This document shows, piece by piece, positions 49,102 to 56,617 of a stretch of 64,000 nt of DNA. The notes beneath the pieces were generated by a model, which was given only the letters and a program-made list of their open reading frames with translations, ran no database searches and was not told the DNA's origin. The translations under genes were made by a program, and so were the position numbers. Origin of the DNA: Xanthobacteraceae bacterium (lineage in GTDB: Bacteria > Pseudomonadota > Alphaproteobacteria > Rhizobiales > Xanthobacteraceae); the NCBI GenBank assembly GCA_019752575.1, contig JAIELW010000001.1, positions 62,001 to 126,000 on the forward strand. Direction: 5' to 3'. Positions within the stretch are counted from its first letter, which is position 1. Every line of letters starts with the position of its first letter.

Positions 49102-50313
49102 TTAGCCGCTGACGAGCGGGCACTTGCCGTCGGCGAGCGGACGGAAGGCTTCGTTCGCGGGAATGGTCGCGCGGAGCTTGTAGTAGTCCCACGGACCCTT
49201 CGATTCTTCCGGCTTCTTCACTTCGAAGAGATACATCGGATGAACCTTGCGGCCGTCCTGGCGGATTTCGCCGTCGCCGAAGAGCGCGTCCTTGGTCTTG
49301 TTCTTCTTCATGTGCTCGACCACAGCTTTGCCGTCACTGTCGCTTTTCAGCGCGACGACCGTCTTCAGGTAATGCGTAACGGCCGAGTAGACGCCGGCAT
49401 GGATCATGCTCGGATAGACGCCGCGGTTCGCCGCTGCGAAGCGCTTCGCAAAGGCGCGGTTCGCGTCATTCATGTCCCAGTACCACGCTTCCGTGAAGAT
49501 CAGGCCCTGTGCGGTCTTGAGACCCAGCGAGTGCACGTCGGTCAGGAACACGAGGAGACCGGCGAGGTTCTGGCCCTTCTGCGTGATGCCGAATTCGGCG
49601 GCCTGTTTGATGGCGTTGGTGGTGTCGGCGCCCGCGTTCGCAAGACCGATGATCTTCGCTTTAGACGCCTGCGCTTGCAGCAGGAACGAAGAGAAGTCCT
49701 GGCCCGGGAACGGGTGACGGACCTGACCGACGACCTTGCCGCCGTTCTTGACGACGACCGCCGCGGTGTCGCGCTCGAGCGCATGACCGAAGGCATAGTC
49801 GGCGGTGAGGAAGAACCAGGTATCGCCGCCGGTCTTCACGATCGCATTGCCGGTGCCGTTGGCGAGCGCCCAGGTGTCATAGGTCCAGTGAATCGTATTC
49901 GGCGAGCAGCGCGGACCCGTGAGGTCGGACGAAGCGGCGCCGGAGACGAGGAACACCTTGTTCTTTTCCTTGACGATCTCGTTCACCGCAAGCGCGACCG
50001 ACGAGGTCGGCACGTCGACGATCACGTCGACCTTGTCGACGTCGATCCACTGGCGAACGATGTTCGAGCCGATGTCCGGCTTGTTCTGGTGATCGGCGCC
50101 GACGACTTCGATCTTGAGACCCTTTACGAGATCGCCGAGATCTTCGATCGCGAGACGCGCCGCGAGTACGGAGCCGGGACCGGCAAGGTCGGCATAGGTG
50201 CCCGACATGTCGTTCATGACGCCGATCTTGATGACGCCGTCGGAAATCTGCCCATAGGCAGCCGTGGCGGATACCATCGCCGCCGACAGAATTGCAGTTC
50301 GTAGCAGTTTCAT
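49102..50313 (-). CDS. LIV-type ABC transporter substrate-binding protein
   Basis: This 403-residue periplasmic protein has a signal peptide (MKLLRTAILSAAMVSATAAYG) and the two-lobed LivJ fold: IKIGVMNDMSGTYADLAG, then RQWIDVDKVDVIVDVPTSSV and NTIHWTYDTWALANGTG. The last third (GIIFTEAWYWDMNDANRAF region) matches the group of binding proteins in Rhodopseudomonas-type bacteria that bind aromatic acids. This suggests benzoate- or coumarate-like ligands instead of leucine. No ligand can be fixed by reading. It sits between livF and livH. Confidence 0.88.
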   Translation of the reverse strand: MKLLRTAILSAAMVSATAAYGQISDGVIKIGVMNDMSGTYADLAGPGSVLAARLAIEDLGDLVKGLKIEVVGADHQNKPDIGSNIVRQWIDVDKVDVIVDVPTSSVALAVNEIVKEKNKVFLVSGAASSDLTGPRCSPNTIHWTYDTWALANGTGNAIVKTGGDTWFFLTADYAFGHALERDTAAVVVKNGGKVVGQVRHPFPGQDFSSFLLQAQASKAKIIGLANAGADTTNAIKQAAEFGITQKGQNLAGLLVFLTDVHSLGLKTAQGLIFTEAWYWDMNDANRAFAKRFAAANRGVYPSMIHAGVYSAVTHYLKTVVALKSDSDGKAVVEHMKKNKTKDALFGDGEIRQDGRKVHPMYLFEVKKPEESKGPWDYYKLRATIPANEAFRPLADGKCPLVSG

Positions 50314-50356
50314 TCTCTTACCTCCCGTTTATCAGACGCCATTCGCGGCGGCTGTC

Positions 50357-51073
50357 TTAAACACCCAGATATTCATGCAGAGTTTCTAGTTTTTTGTTCA
50401 GTTCGGAATTGGCGAACTGCTCCACGATCTTTCCGTGTTCCATGATGTAGTAACGGTCCGCGACGGTGGATGCGAAGCGGAAATTCTGTTCGACGAGCAG
50501 GATGGTGAAACCCTGCTCCTTCAGTTTGCGAATTGTATTCCCAATCTGCTGAATGATGACGGGCGCCAAGCCTTCGGTCGGCTCGTCGAGAAGCAGGAGC
50601 CGCGCGCCGGTGCGCAGAATGCGGCCGATCGCCAGCATCTGCTGCTCACCGCCGGAGAGCTTGGTGCCCTGACTTTTCAGGCGCTCGCGCAGGTTCGGAA
50701 ACAGCTCGAAAATCTGTTCGCGCGTGAGACCGCCGGGCCGCACCTGCGGCGGCAGCATGAGATTCTCTTCGACATCCAGCGAAGCAAAAATGCCGCGCTC
50801 CTCCGGACAGAAGGCAAGGCCCGCACGAGCAATCGCATCGGAAGGGAGATTAATCAACTCGCGGCCTTCGAATTTCACCGAACCGGTTCGTTTGCCGACG
50901 ATGCCCATAACGGATTTCATCGTCGTGGTCTTGCCGGCGCCGTTGCGCCCCAAGAGCGTGACAACCTCGCCCGCGTTCACGTTCAGCGTCGCGCCATGAA
51001 GAATATGCGACTCGCCGTACCAAGCGTGCAGGTCGTTAATTTCGAGCAGCGGGCCAAAAGTGCGGTCAAGCAT
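50357..51073 (-). CDS. livF: LIV-type ABC transporter ATP-binding protein (LivF-like)
   Basis: This 238-residue ATPase has Walker A GRNGAGKTT, a signature in LSGGEQQMLAIGRIL and Walker B RLLLLDEPTEGLAP. GLAFCPEERGIFASLDVEENL marks the LivF branch. The ATG overlaps the livG stop by 8 bases. The gene is followed by the binding protein after 43 bases. Confidence 0.93.
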   Translation of the reverse strand: MLDRTFGPLLEINDLHAWYGESHILHGATLNVNAGEVVTLLGRNGAGKTTTMKSVMGIVGKRTGSVKFEGRELINLPSDAIARAGLAFCPEERGIFASLDVEENLMLPPQVRPGGLTREQIFELFPNLRERLKSQGTKLSGGEQQMLAIGRILRTGARLLLLDEPTEGLAPVIIQQIGNTIRKLKEQGFTILLVEQNFRFASTVADRYYIMEHGKIVEQFANSELNKKLETLHEYLGV

Positions 51074-51821
51074 GGCCGGTCCCCATATAGGCTTCGCGTA
51101 CCTGCGGATTTTCCGAGACCGTTTTGTAATCGCCTTCGGTCAGCACGCGGCCGCGGGTAAGCACCGTAATCTTGTTCGAGAGGTTCGAGACGACGCTGAG
51201 ATTGTGTTCGACCATCAGCACCGTGCGGTTGGCAGCGACCCTCTTGATGAGCGCGGCGATACGATCGACATCCTCGTGGCCCATGCCGGCGGTCGGTTCG
51301 TCGAGAAGCAACATCTCGGGATCGAGCGCGAGCGTGGTCGCGATCTCTAACGCGCGCTTGCGCCCGTAGGGAAGCTCTACCGCGGTCGTGTTTTCGAAGG
51401 CCGAAAGACCGACGTCGTTGATCAGCGAGCGGGCGCGGTCGTTATAAACATTCAGCACCGAAGCCGGGCGCCAGAAATCGAACGAGCCGCCGCGTTTGCG
51501 CTGAAGCGCGATGCGCACGTTTTCGAGCACGGTGAGATGCGGGAAGACCGCGGAAATCTGGAACGAGCGCACCACACCGAGCCGCGCGATATCGGCGGGC
51601 CTCAACTGCGTGATATCCTGCCCTTTGTATTTGATGGTGCCGCGGGTCGGCGTCAGGAATTTCGTGAGCAGGTTGAAGCACGTGGTCTTGCCCGCGCCGT
51701 TCGGTCCGATCAGCGCGTGGATGGTGCCACGTTCGACTTTGAGATTCACATCGCTGACGGCGACGAAGCCCGCGAATTCCTTGGTCAGATTTTCCGTCTC
51801 AAGTACGTATTTGTCACTCAT
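51066..51821 (-). CDS. livG: LIV-type ABC transporter ATP-binding protein (LivG-like)
   Basis: This 251-residue ATPase has Walker A IGPNGAGKTTCFN, the LivG block FLTPTRGTIKYKG and RSFQISAVFPHLTVLENVRIAL (partial). Walker B is LLLDEPTAGMGHED. The frame is open 29 codons upstream; ATG at 51821 gives MSDKYVLETENL, the normal start. It is the first gene of the livG-livF-SBP-livH-livM block, with a 475-base upstream region. Confidence 0.93.
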   Translation of the reverse strand: MSDKYVLETENLTKEFAGFVAVSDVNLKVERGTIHALIGPNGAGKTTCFNLLTKFLTPTRGTIKYKGQDITQLRPADIARLGVVRSFQISAVFPHLTVLENVRIALQRKRGGSFDFWRPASVLNVYNDRARSLINDVGLSAFENTTAVELPYGRKRALEIATTLALDPEMLLLDEPTAGMGHEDVDRIAALIKRVAANRTVLMVEHNLSVVSNLSNKITVLTRGRVLTEGDYKTVSENPQVREAYMGTGHA

Positions 51822-52296
51822 ACGCCGCCGACCCACCCTGCACTTTCTTACGTTCCGCCCTTGCGAGGCTCCAGCCGATTTTCCGCGCCGTTTCCGCAGA
51901 TCGTCCACCGCAACCAGGTTTTCTTCGAGAGAAATGCGGAAGCGGTAGACGGCTTCTCACGAACCGCTCGCAAGATTGTTTCGTGTTGGACCTTTATCCG
52001 TTCTGCTGGAACGTTTCCGGCCAAGCGCTAGAACACGGGTATTTCGGTGTGGCGTCAAGGGGTTTCCGCGGTGCGGAAATTCGCGAAAAATGCGTGCGCT
52101 CAAATTTCAAGCATCCCTGCGACACTTTTTTTCCTTTGCTCGCCGAATAGTAGCGCGGAGATTGCGCTTTAACGGGCTTACTACCTGATAAGGCTGGAAA
52201 AATTTGTGAGCATTGCTTCGCTGGCCGCAGTCAGCCGACTATTCGCGCGGTTAAACCAGGCCCGCGGCAATCGGCGGCCGCCATCGGGGTGATCCA
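51822..52296. promoter_or_regulatory. Upstream region of the LIV operon and the methyltransferase gene
   Basis: These 475 bases contain no supportable gene. They hold the candidate operator pair at 52005-52034, an AT-richer stretch around 52090-52210, and no recognised -35/-10 pair. They must supply the minus-strand promoter of livG and the plus-strand promoter of the methyltransferase. Confidence 0.5.
52005..52034 (+). promoter_or_regulatory. Candidate operator: spaced GCTGGAAC/GCTAGAAC repeats upstream of the LIV operon
   Basis: GCTGGAAC at 52005-52012 and GCTAGAAC at 52027-52034 are spaced 22 bases. The first extends as GCTGGAACGTTTCCG, matching 14 of 15 bases with the element upstream of catI. 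The second, CAAGCGCTAGAAC, matches CAAGCGCTGGAAC there. It lies about 185 bases from the livG start, in the opposite orientation relative to transcription. It may bind the same regulator as the catI site. Confidence 0.5.
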
Positions 52297-53046
52297 ATGG
52301 TCCGCATGTTTGCCCGCTCCAGGATCGCCATGTGGGCGCGTGCGCTCGCTACCCGGTTTAGTACGCCTGTGAACATAGCAACTCCCACACATACCGCGCG
52401 CCAGATCGAGCGCGGCAAGTTCGGAAACATCGTTAAAGACTGGCCGAAGAAAATTCAGGTCGGCGTGCGCGGCGCGAAAATCGCACCCGACTGGATTTCG
52501 ATCGACAAATTCGACCGATCTCCCCTGATCGATCATCCCTACGATTTGCACGACCTGCCTTTCGACGACTGTTCCGTCGATTGCTACGTCTGCAACGCCG
52601 TGCTCGAACATGTCTTCGAGCCGCAGCTTGCCATCTACGAGATGTGGCGAACGCTGAAAGTGGGCGGGATGATCTGGGCCGAAGTTCCCTTCCTCCAGTT
52701 TTATCACGCGCACCCGCACGATTTCCGGCGCTGGACGATTCCGGGACTGCGGCGGGAGATGCGCCGCTTCAAGGAACGGGCGTGCGATTTTGCCGGAAAT
52801 ATCTCGCGCGAAATACAGCCGGTCGCGAAAGCGCTGGCCACGGAAAGCGCCGCCGGCCCCATCAATCCGGCTTCTTTGCGGAAGATCGAGGCGACACTCG
52901 ACCGCTATTCGGAGTCGGCGAGACTTTTGAGAATGTACAGCGGCGTTTTCTTCTGGGGTGAGAAGATCAGCGACGAGAGAAGTACGGCGGAAGACGCCTA
53001 CATGAAAGAGTTGAAAGCGCAGGTCTTGAAGGCGAGCGAGAAATAG
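52297..53046 (+). CDS. Class I SAM-dependent methyltransferase (type 11 fold)
   Basis: This 249-residue protein has the downstream half of a type 11 methyltransferase. The block DLPFDDCSVDCYVCNAVLEHVFEP (split) carries the post-II/III motifs, followed by YEMWRTLKVGGMIWAEVPFLQ. The region FYHAHPHDFRRWTIPG is typical of methyltransferases found with glycan or lipopolysaccharide genes. The usual GxGxG loop is not obvious, so SAM binding may be unusual or weak. ATGs at 52297, 52306 and 52330 are possible starts. It stands alone. Confidence 0.7.
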   Translation: MVRMFARSRIAMWARALATRFSTPVNIATPTHTARQIERGKFGNIVKDWPKKIQVGVRGAKIAPDWISIDKFDRSPLIDHPYDLHDLPFDDCSVDCYVCNAVLEHVFEPQLAIYEMWRTLKVGGMIWAEVPFLQFYHAHPHDFRRWTIPGLRREMRRFKERACDFAGNISREIQPVAKALATESAAGPINPASLRKIEATLDRYSESARLLRMYSGVFFWGEKISDERSTAEDAYMKELKAQVLKASEK

Positions 53047-53078
53047 ACGTTGCTGCGAATGGCTTGGCCGCTTGGTGG

Positions 53079-53972
53079 CTACTTCCTGTATCGCAGCGCT
53101 TCGACTAGGGCGATGAAAGCTGGCGACGATTGCCGGCGGCTTGGATAATAGAGGTGATAGCCCGCCCAGTGCGGCGAGAATTTCTGAAGCACGCGGATTA
53201 TTTTGCCGCTCTTCACATAAGGCAGAATTACCTCTTCAGGAAGATAGGCTAGCCCGAAGCCGTCAATTACCGCCTCCAGTGAATTGAACGTGTTATTGAA
53301 AGTAAGTTGGCCGTCAACGCGAACTTTGAATTCGCGTCCTTTCTCTTCAAACTCCCAAGCGTAAATCCCGCCAGAGGTCGGGAAACGGAAATTGATACAC
53401 TTGTGTCTTATCAATTCCTTTGGATGCTTTGGCTCAGGATATTTCGAGAAATAGGTTTTTGATCCAACAACGGCCAAACAGAAATCCGGCCCGATACGCG
53501 CTGAGATCATGTCCTTGGCGAGATTCTCCCCCATTCGCACCCCGGCGTCGAACCGTTCCTTGACGATATCGCTCAATCCGTTGTCGAGGAGCAACTCGAC
53601 TTTGATGTCCGGATACCGAGGAAGAAATTTTCTCAGTTTGGGCCAGAGTACATGCTTGATGGCATAGTCGGAGGCTGCAATGCGGATCGTACCTGATGGC
53701 TTGTCTCGAAGCGCGCTCAGCGCGTCAATTTGAGCTTCGATCTCCTCGAAGTGTGGGCCCAAACTCTCAAGCAGTCTCTCTCCTGCCTCCGTGGGAGACA
53801 CCGCCCGTGTTGTTCTCGTCAGCAGGCGAAGTCCGAGTTTGCTTTCAAGCTGACGAACCGTGTGACTTAAGGCCGATTGTGAGACGCCCATCTTGGCCGC
53901 AGCTTTCGTGAAACTGCGCTCGCGGGCCACCGCCAGAAAGGCAAGCAAATCGTTGAAGTTCTCGCGCGGCAC
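53079..53972 (-). CDS. LysR family transcriptional regulator
   Basis: This 297-residue regulator has the LysR helix-turn-helix (NFNDLLAFLAVARERSF, then AAAKMGVSQSALSHTVRQLE) and a substrate-binding domain starting TIRIAASDYAIKHVLWP. The subgroup (SDYAIKHVLWPKL, then RFPTSGGIYAWEFEEKG) resembles regulators often placed beside aldehyde oxidoreductases and aldo-keto reductases. The start is GTG. A 16-bp palindrome lies 26 bases upstream. The paoABC-type operon about 1 kb to the right is the probable target. Confidence 0.88.
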   Translation of the reverse strand: MPRENFNDLLAFLAVARERSFTKAAAKMGVSQSALSHTVRQLESKLGLRLLTRTTRAVSPTEAGERLLESLGPHFEEIEAQIDALSALRDKPSGTIRIAASDYAIKHVLWPKLRKFLPRYPDIKVELLLDNGLSDIVKERFDAGVRMGENLAKDMISARIGPDFCLAVVGSKTYFSKYPEPKHPKELIRHKCINFRFPTSGGIYAWEFEEKGREFKVRVDGQLTFNNTFNSLEAVIDGFGLAYLPEEVILPYVKSGKIIRVLQKFSPHWAGYHLYYPSRRQSSPAFIALVEALRYRK

Positions 53973-53997
53973 TCATCAGCCCCTTTCACGCTTGTGT

Positions 53998-54013
53998 GCT
54001 GACTATAGTCAGC
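53998..54013. promoter_or_regulatory. 16-bp perfect palindrome upstream of the LysR gene
   Basis: GCTGACTATAGTCAGC equals its own reverse complement. It lies 26 bases upstream of the LysR start codon and 34 bases past the end of the cyclophilin-like gene, in the 74-base gap between the two. It is a candidate autoregulatory operator. A second copy was not found upstream of paoA. Confidence 0.55.
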
Positions 54014-54046
54014 TCTCAAAAATCGTACAAAAGCGTAAATTAGAAC

Positions 54047-54457
54047 TCAGTCCGCGCGTTCAACGCGCACTATAACTGATCCCGGACGATCAAATATTGA
54101 AACGTCTCCCGTCATCTTGCCGAGAATGATAATGCCAGGCGGCGGCACTCGTCCGGAACGATAATAGATGACGAAATGAGTTGAATTCCACAATCCGAGC
54201 GTACCAACCGAGAAATCCAACTGCCGCTCGATTTCGGGCAAAGCGGACGGCAGATATCCCGTTTTCTCCTGACGAAGATGATCTCGCATTTCGATGCTTA
54301 GTGGCAGCATCCGAAGCAGCGCTTTAGTCGCGGCGTTATCTATCAACTCCGCGCTTACCTGGCCCCACGCAGAGGCAATTGTCACTCGTTGCTGCGCCAT
54401 TGCGTTCCCGGCCAATCCCAGCGTGACGACGATCAGTCTAATCGTCCACCTCAACAT
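54047..54457 (-). CDS. Secreted cyclophilin-like fold protein
   Basis: This 136-residue protein has a signal peptide (MLRWTIRLIVVTLGLAGNAMAQ). The remainder follows the cyclophilin-like family: VSAELIDNAATKALLRMLPLSIEMRDHL (in pieces), then SVGTLGLWNSTHFVIYYRSG and PGIIILGKMTGDV. These small barrels are of unknown activity, and no isomerase residues are evident. It shares a strand with the LysR gene downstream. Proteins of this fold are often near oxidoreductases, so a link with paoABC is plausible but inferred. Confidence 0.75.
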   Translation of the reverse strand: MLRWTIRLIVVTLGLAGNAMAQQRVTIASAWGQVSAELIDNAATKALLRMLPLSIEMRDHLRQEKTGYLPSALPEIERQLDFSVGTLGLWNSTHFVIYYRSGRVPPPGIIILGKMTGDVSIFDRPGSVIVRVERAD

Positions 54458-55034
54458 TGCTCGTGCTCCGCTTCGCGGGCGTTAAAGGCCCGCTCGCTTG
54501 TTCTTTCGCACATAGCAAGGCCGCTGAATAAGGCCCTCCGGCTTCTTGAGGTTATGAGGAAGCTTCATGAGTGCTTCCGTTCATTACTCCTTCTCATGAG
54601 ACGAACTGTTCCTGAGCTTCAGACAATTGATGAATGTAGCTCATGATTGCATGCCATTTATAATGGCTAATAGGAAACGCGCGTTTCCATTATCTCCATA
54701 GGCGTCAGACCGGAAAATTCGCCGGCCGCTTTCGGCGATCAGATTCCGGTGCAGCACTTCGTACAGAGAAATCATATGAATTTTGACGCTGCTGGGGGAA
54801 GAACCAGCATCGCGAACAGTGGGAGCGCTCATTGGAGTGCCGTGATCGCGCGTCCGGGTTCATGCCGGTCAGCCCGCTAACACGCGCTGCTCTGCTCTTA
54901 GCGGCTTTCCTGGCGCTTCTGCTTTCAGGCAAGCAGCGGCTTCAATCGGCCTAACGTCATTACGAATTGTCTTTGGAACTAGGTAAGCGAACGGCAATTA
55001 ACCCCAATCGACCAGCCAGGAGGTTGTGCACGAC
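54458..55034. promoter_or_regulatory. Intergenic region between the cyclophilin-like gene and paoA
   Basis: These 577 bases contain no supportable gene; short open frames exist but have no recognisable features. A hairpin (gcgggc, gttaaag loop, gcccgc) lies at 54475-54493, 17 bases upstream of the cyclophilin-like start on the minus strand. AGGAGG at 55018-55023 serves paoA. It is the likely promoter region of the pao operon, but no -35/-10 pair was convincing. Confidence 0.5.
54475..54493. repeat. GC-rich hairpin upstream of the cyclophilin-like gene
   Basis: Arms gcgggc and gcccgc pair around gttaaag. On the minus strand the loop reads CTTTAAC, again centred on TTTA like the hairpins near ctaE and surf1. 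It lies 17 bases before the start codon and could influence translation initiation. The stem is only 6 bp, so chance occurrence is more likely than for the others. Confidence 0.4.
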
Positions 55035-55667
55035 ATGACAAAACCCAGCGAGATCGAACTATCCCGGCGTCAGTTGCTAGCGGCGACCGGCGCCTCCGTC
55101 GCAGCAGCGACCTACCCTTCCGCCGTCGCAGCACAGGCATCTACACAAACGCCGAGCACCGCCAGAGTTTCCTTCACTGTGAATAACACCGTCCGCAAGC
55201 TCGAAGTCGATACGCGCACGACGCTGCTTGATGCGCTTCGAGAGAACTTGCGGCTGCCCGGCACCAAGAAGGGCTGCGATCATGGCCAATGCGGCGCTTG
55301 TACCGTGATCGTGGATGGCAAACGCATTAATTCATGCCTGTCACTCGCTGTTATGCACGAAGGCGGCAAGATCACCACCGTCGAGGGGCTCGGCAATCCA
55401 AAGCGGTTGCACCCGATGCAGGCTGCCTTTGTGAAACACGACGGATTTCAATGCGGCTTCTGTACTCCCGGCCAAATTTGTTCGGCTGTGGCTGTGCTGG
55501 ACGAGATCAAAGCTGGCATTCCGAGTCACGTCGCAGCCGACTTGAATGCGGCGCCCCAAATTTCCAACGCAGAGCTTCGCGAGCGTATGAGCGGCAATAT
55601 CTGCCGTTGCGGCGCGTACTCCAACATCGTGGATGCGATCACGGAAGTCGCAGGGAGGAAAGCATGA
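55035..55667 (+). CDS. paoA: Aldehyde oxidoreductase 2Fe-2S subunit with Tat signal (PaoA-like)
   Basis: This 210-residue protein has a Tat motif ([12 protein letters not shown]) and two [2Fe-2S] sites. Cys81, Cys86, Cys89 and Cys101 form the plant-ferredoxin cluster; Cys140, Cys143, Cys190 and Cys192 form the second. It is the electron-transfer subunit of a periplasmic molybdenum enzyme related to E. coli PaoABC. AGGAGG lies 11 bases before the ATG; a GTG at 55026 is too close to it. It overlaps paoB by 4 bases. Confidence 0.92.
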   Translation: MTKPSEIELSRRQLLAATGASVAAATYPSAVAAQASTQTPSTARVSFTVNNTVRKLEVDTRTTLLDALRENLRLPGTKKGCDHGQCGACTVIVDGKRINSCLSLAVMHEGGKITTVEGLGNPKRLHPMQAAFVKHDGFQCGFCTPGQICSAVAVLDEIKAGIPSHVAADLNAAPQISNAELRERMSGNICRCGAYSNIVDAITEVAGRKA

Positions 55668-56614
55668 AGCCCTTCACTTACCAGCGCGTCCGCTCACCGG
55701 CAGAAGCAGTCGCTGCTTTCGGGCGAAACAAGAACGCGAAGTTTATCGCTGGCGGTACAAACCTGCTCGACCTGATGAAGTTGCAGATCGAAGCGCCATC
55801 GCACCTCATCGACGTTAACGGTTTGGCTCTCGACAAGATCGAGATGACGCCTGACGGCGGCCTGCGAATCGGCGCCTTGGTCCGGAACACCGATCTTGCC
55901 GCACATCCGCGCGTTCGGAGGGACTATGCGGTTCTTGCTCGTGCGCTCTTGGCAGGCGCGTCGGGTCAGCTTCGCAACAGGGCAACGACCGCGGGCAATT
56001 TATTGCAACGGACGCGCTGTCCTTATTTCTATGACACCAATCAGCCCTGCAATAAGCGCCAACCTGGCAGCGGCTGTGCAGCCATAGGCGGATTCAGCCG
56101 TCAGCTCGCGGTTATTGGCAGCAGCCAAGCTTGCATCGCCACGCATCCCAGCGATATGGCCGTCGCGCTTCGCGTGCTCGACGCCGTTGTCGAGACGGTC
56201 AAGACAGGTGGCGTAACGCGTCAGATCAACATTCGTGACTTTTATCGGCTGCCCGGCGACACGCCTCATATCGAAACGAACCTTGCAGACGGCGAACTGA
56301 TCACCGCAGTCGTGCTGCCAAGGCCAGTCGAAGGCAAGCACGGTTACCGCAAGGTACGTGATCGCGCTTCCTATGCGTTCGCGCTGGTTTCCGTGGCTTC
56401 CATCATCAGCCGCGATGGCAGCGGCAAGGTGGCGCTTGGCGGCGTCGCGCACATGCCCTGGAGAAACGAAACGGCAGAAGCGCAGCTACCGAAGGGCGCA
56501 AAGGCAGTCGCCGAAAATCTACTCTCAGACGCAAAACCTACCGAACACAACGCTTTCAAGATCACGCTTGCAGAGCGCGCACTCGCCTCTGCTATTTCCG
56601 AAGCGAAGGGGTAA
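55664..56614 (+). CDS. paoB: Aldehyde oxidoreductase FAD subunit (PaoB-like, with 4Fe-4S insert)
   Basis: This 316-residue FAD subunit has [20 protein letters not shown] and the strongly conserved [20 protein letters not shown] (split here). Cysteines at 119, 129, 138 and 157 in the [21 protein letters not shown] region (in pieces) match the extra 4Fe-4S site of E. coli Pao[16 protein letters not shown] follows. The ATG at 55664 has AGGGAGGA upstream. A much longer open frame exists upstream, but it overlaps paoA and is not real. Confidence 0.92.
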   Translation: MKPFTYQRVRSPAEAVAAFGRNKNAKFIAGGTNLLDLMKLQIEAPSHLIDVNGLALDKIEMTPDGGLRIGALVRNTDLAAHPRVRRDYAVLARALLAGASGQLRNRATTAGNLLQRTRCPYFYDTNQPCNKRQPGSGCAAIGGFSRQLAVIGSSQACIATHPSDMAVALRVLDAVVETVKTGGVTRQINIRDFYRLPGDTPHIETNLADGELITAVVLPRPVEGKHGYRKVRDRASYAFALVSVASIISRDGSGKVALGGVAHMPWRNETAEAQLPKGAKAVAENLLSDAKPTEHNAFKITLAERALASAISEAKG

Positions 56615-56617
56615 GCC

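Noticed and set aside
54641-54932. Short minus-strand frames upstream of paoA
   Set aside because: No ribosome site, no recognisable features and no continuity with known families; probably non-coding.
55334-55663. N-terminal extension of the paoB frame
   Set aside because: It overlaps paoA in another frame, is Arg/Cys-rich without structure, and a good ribosome site precedes the ATG at 55664.
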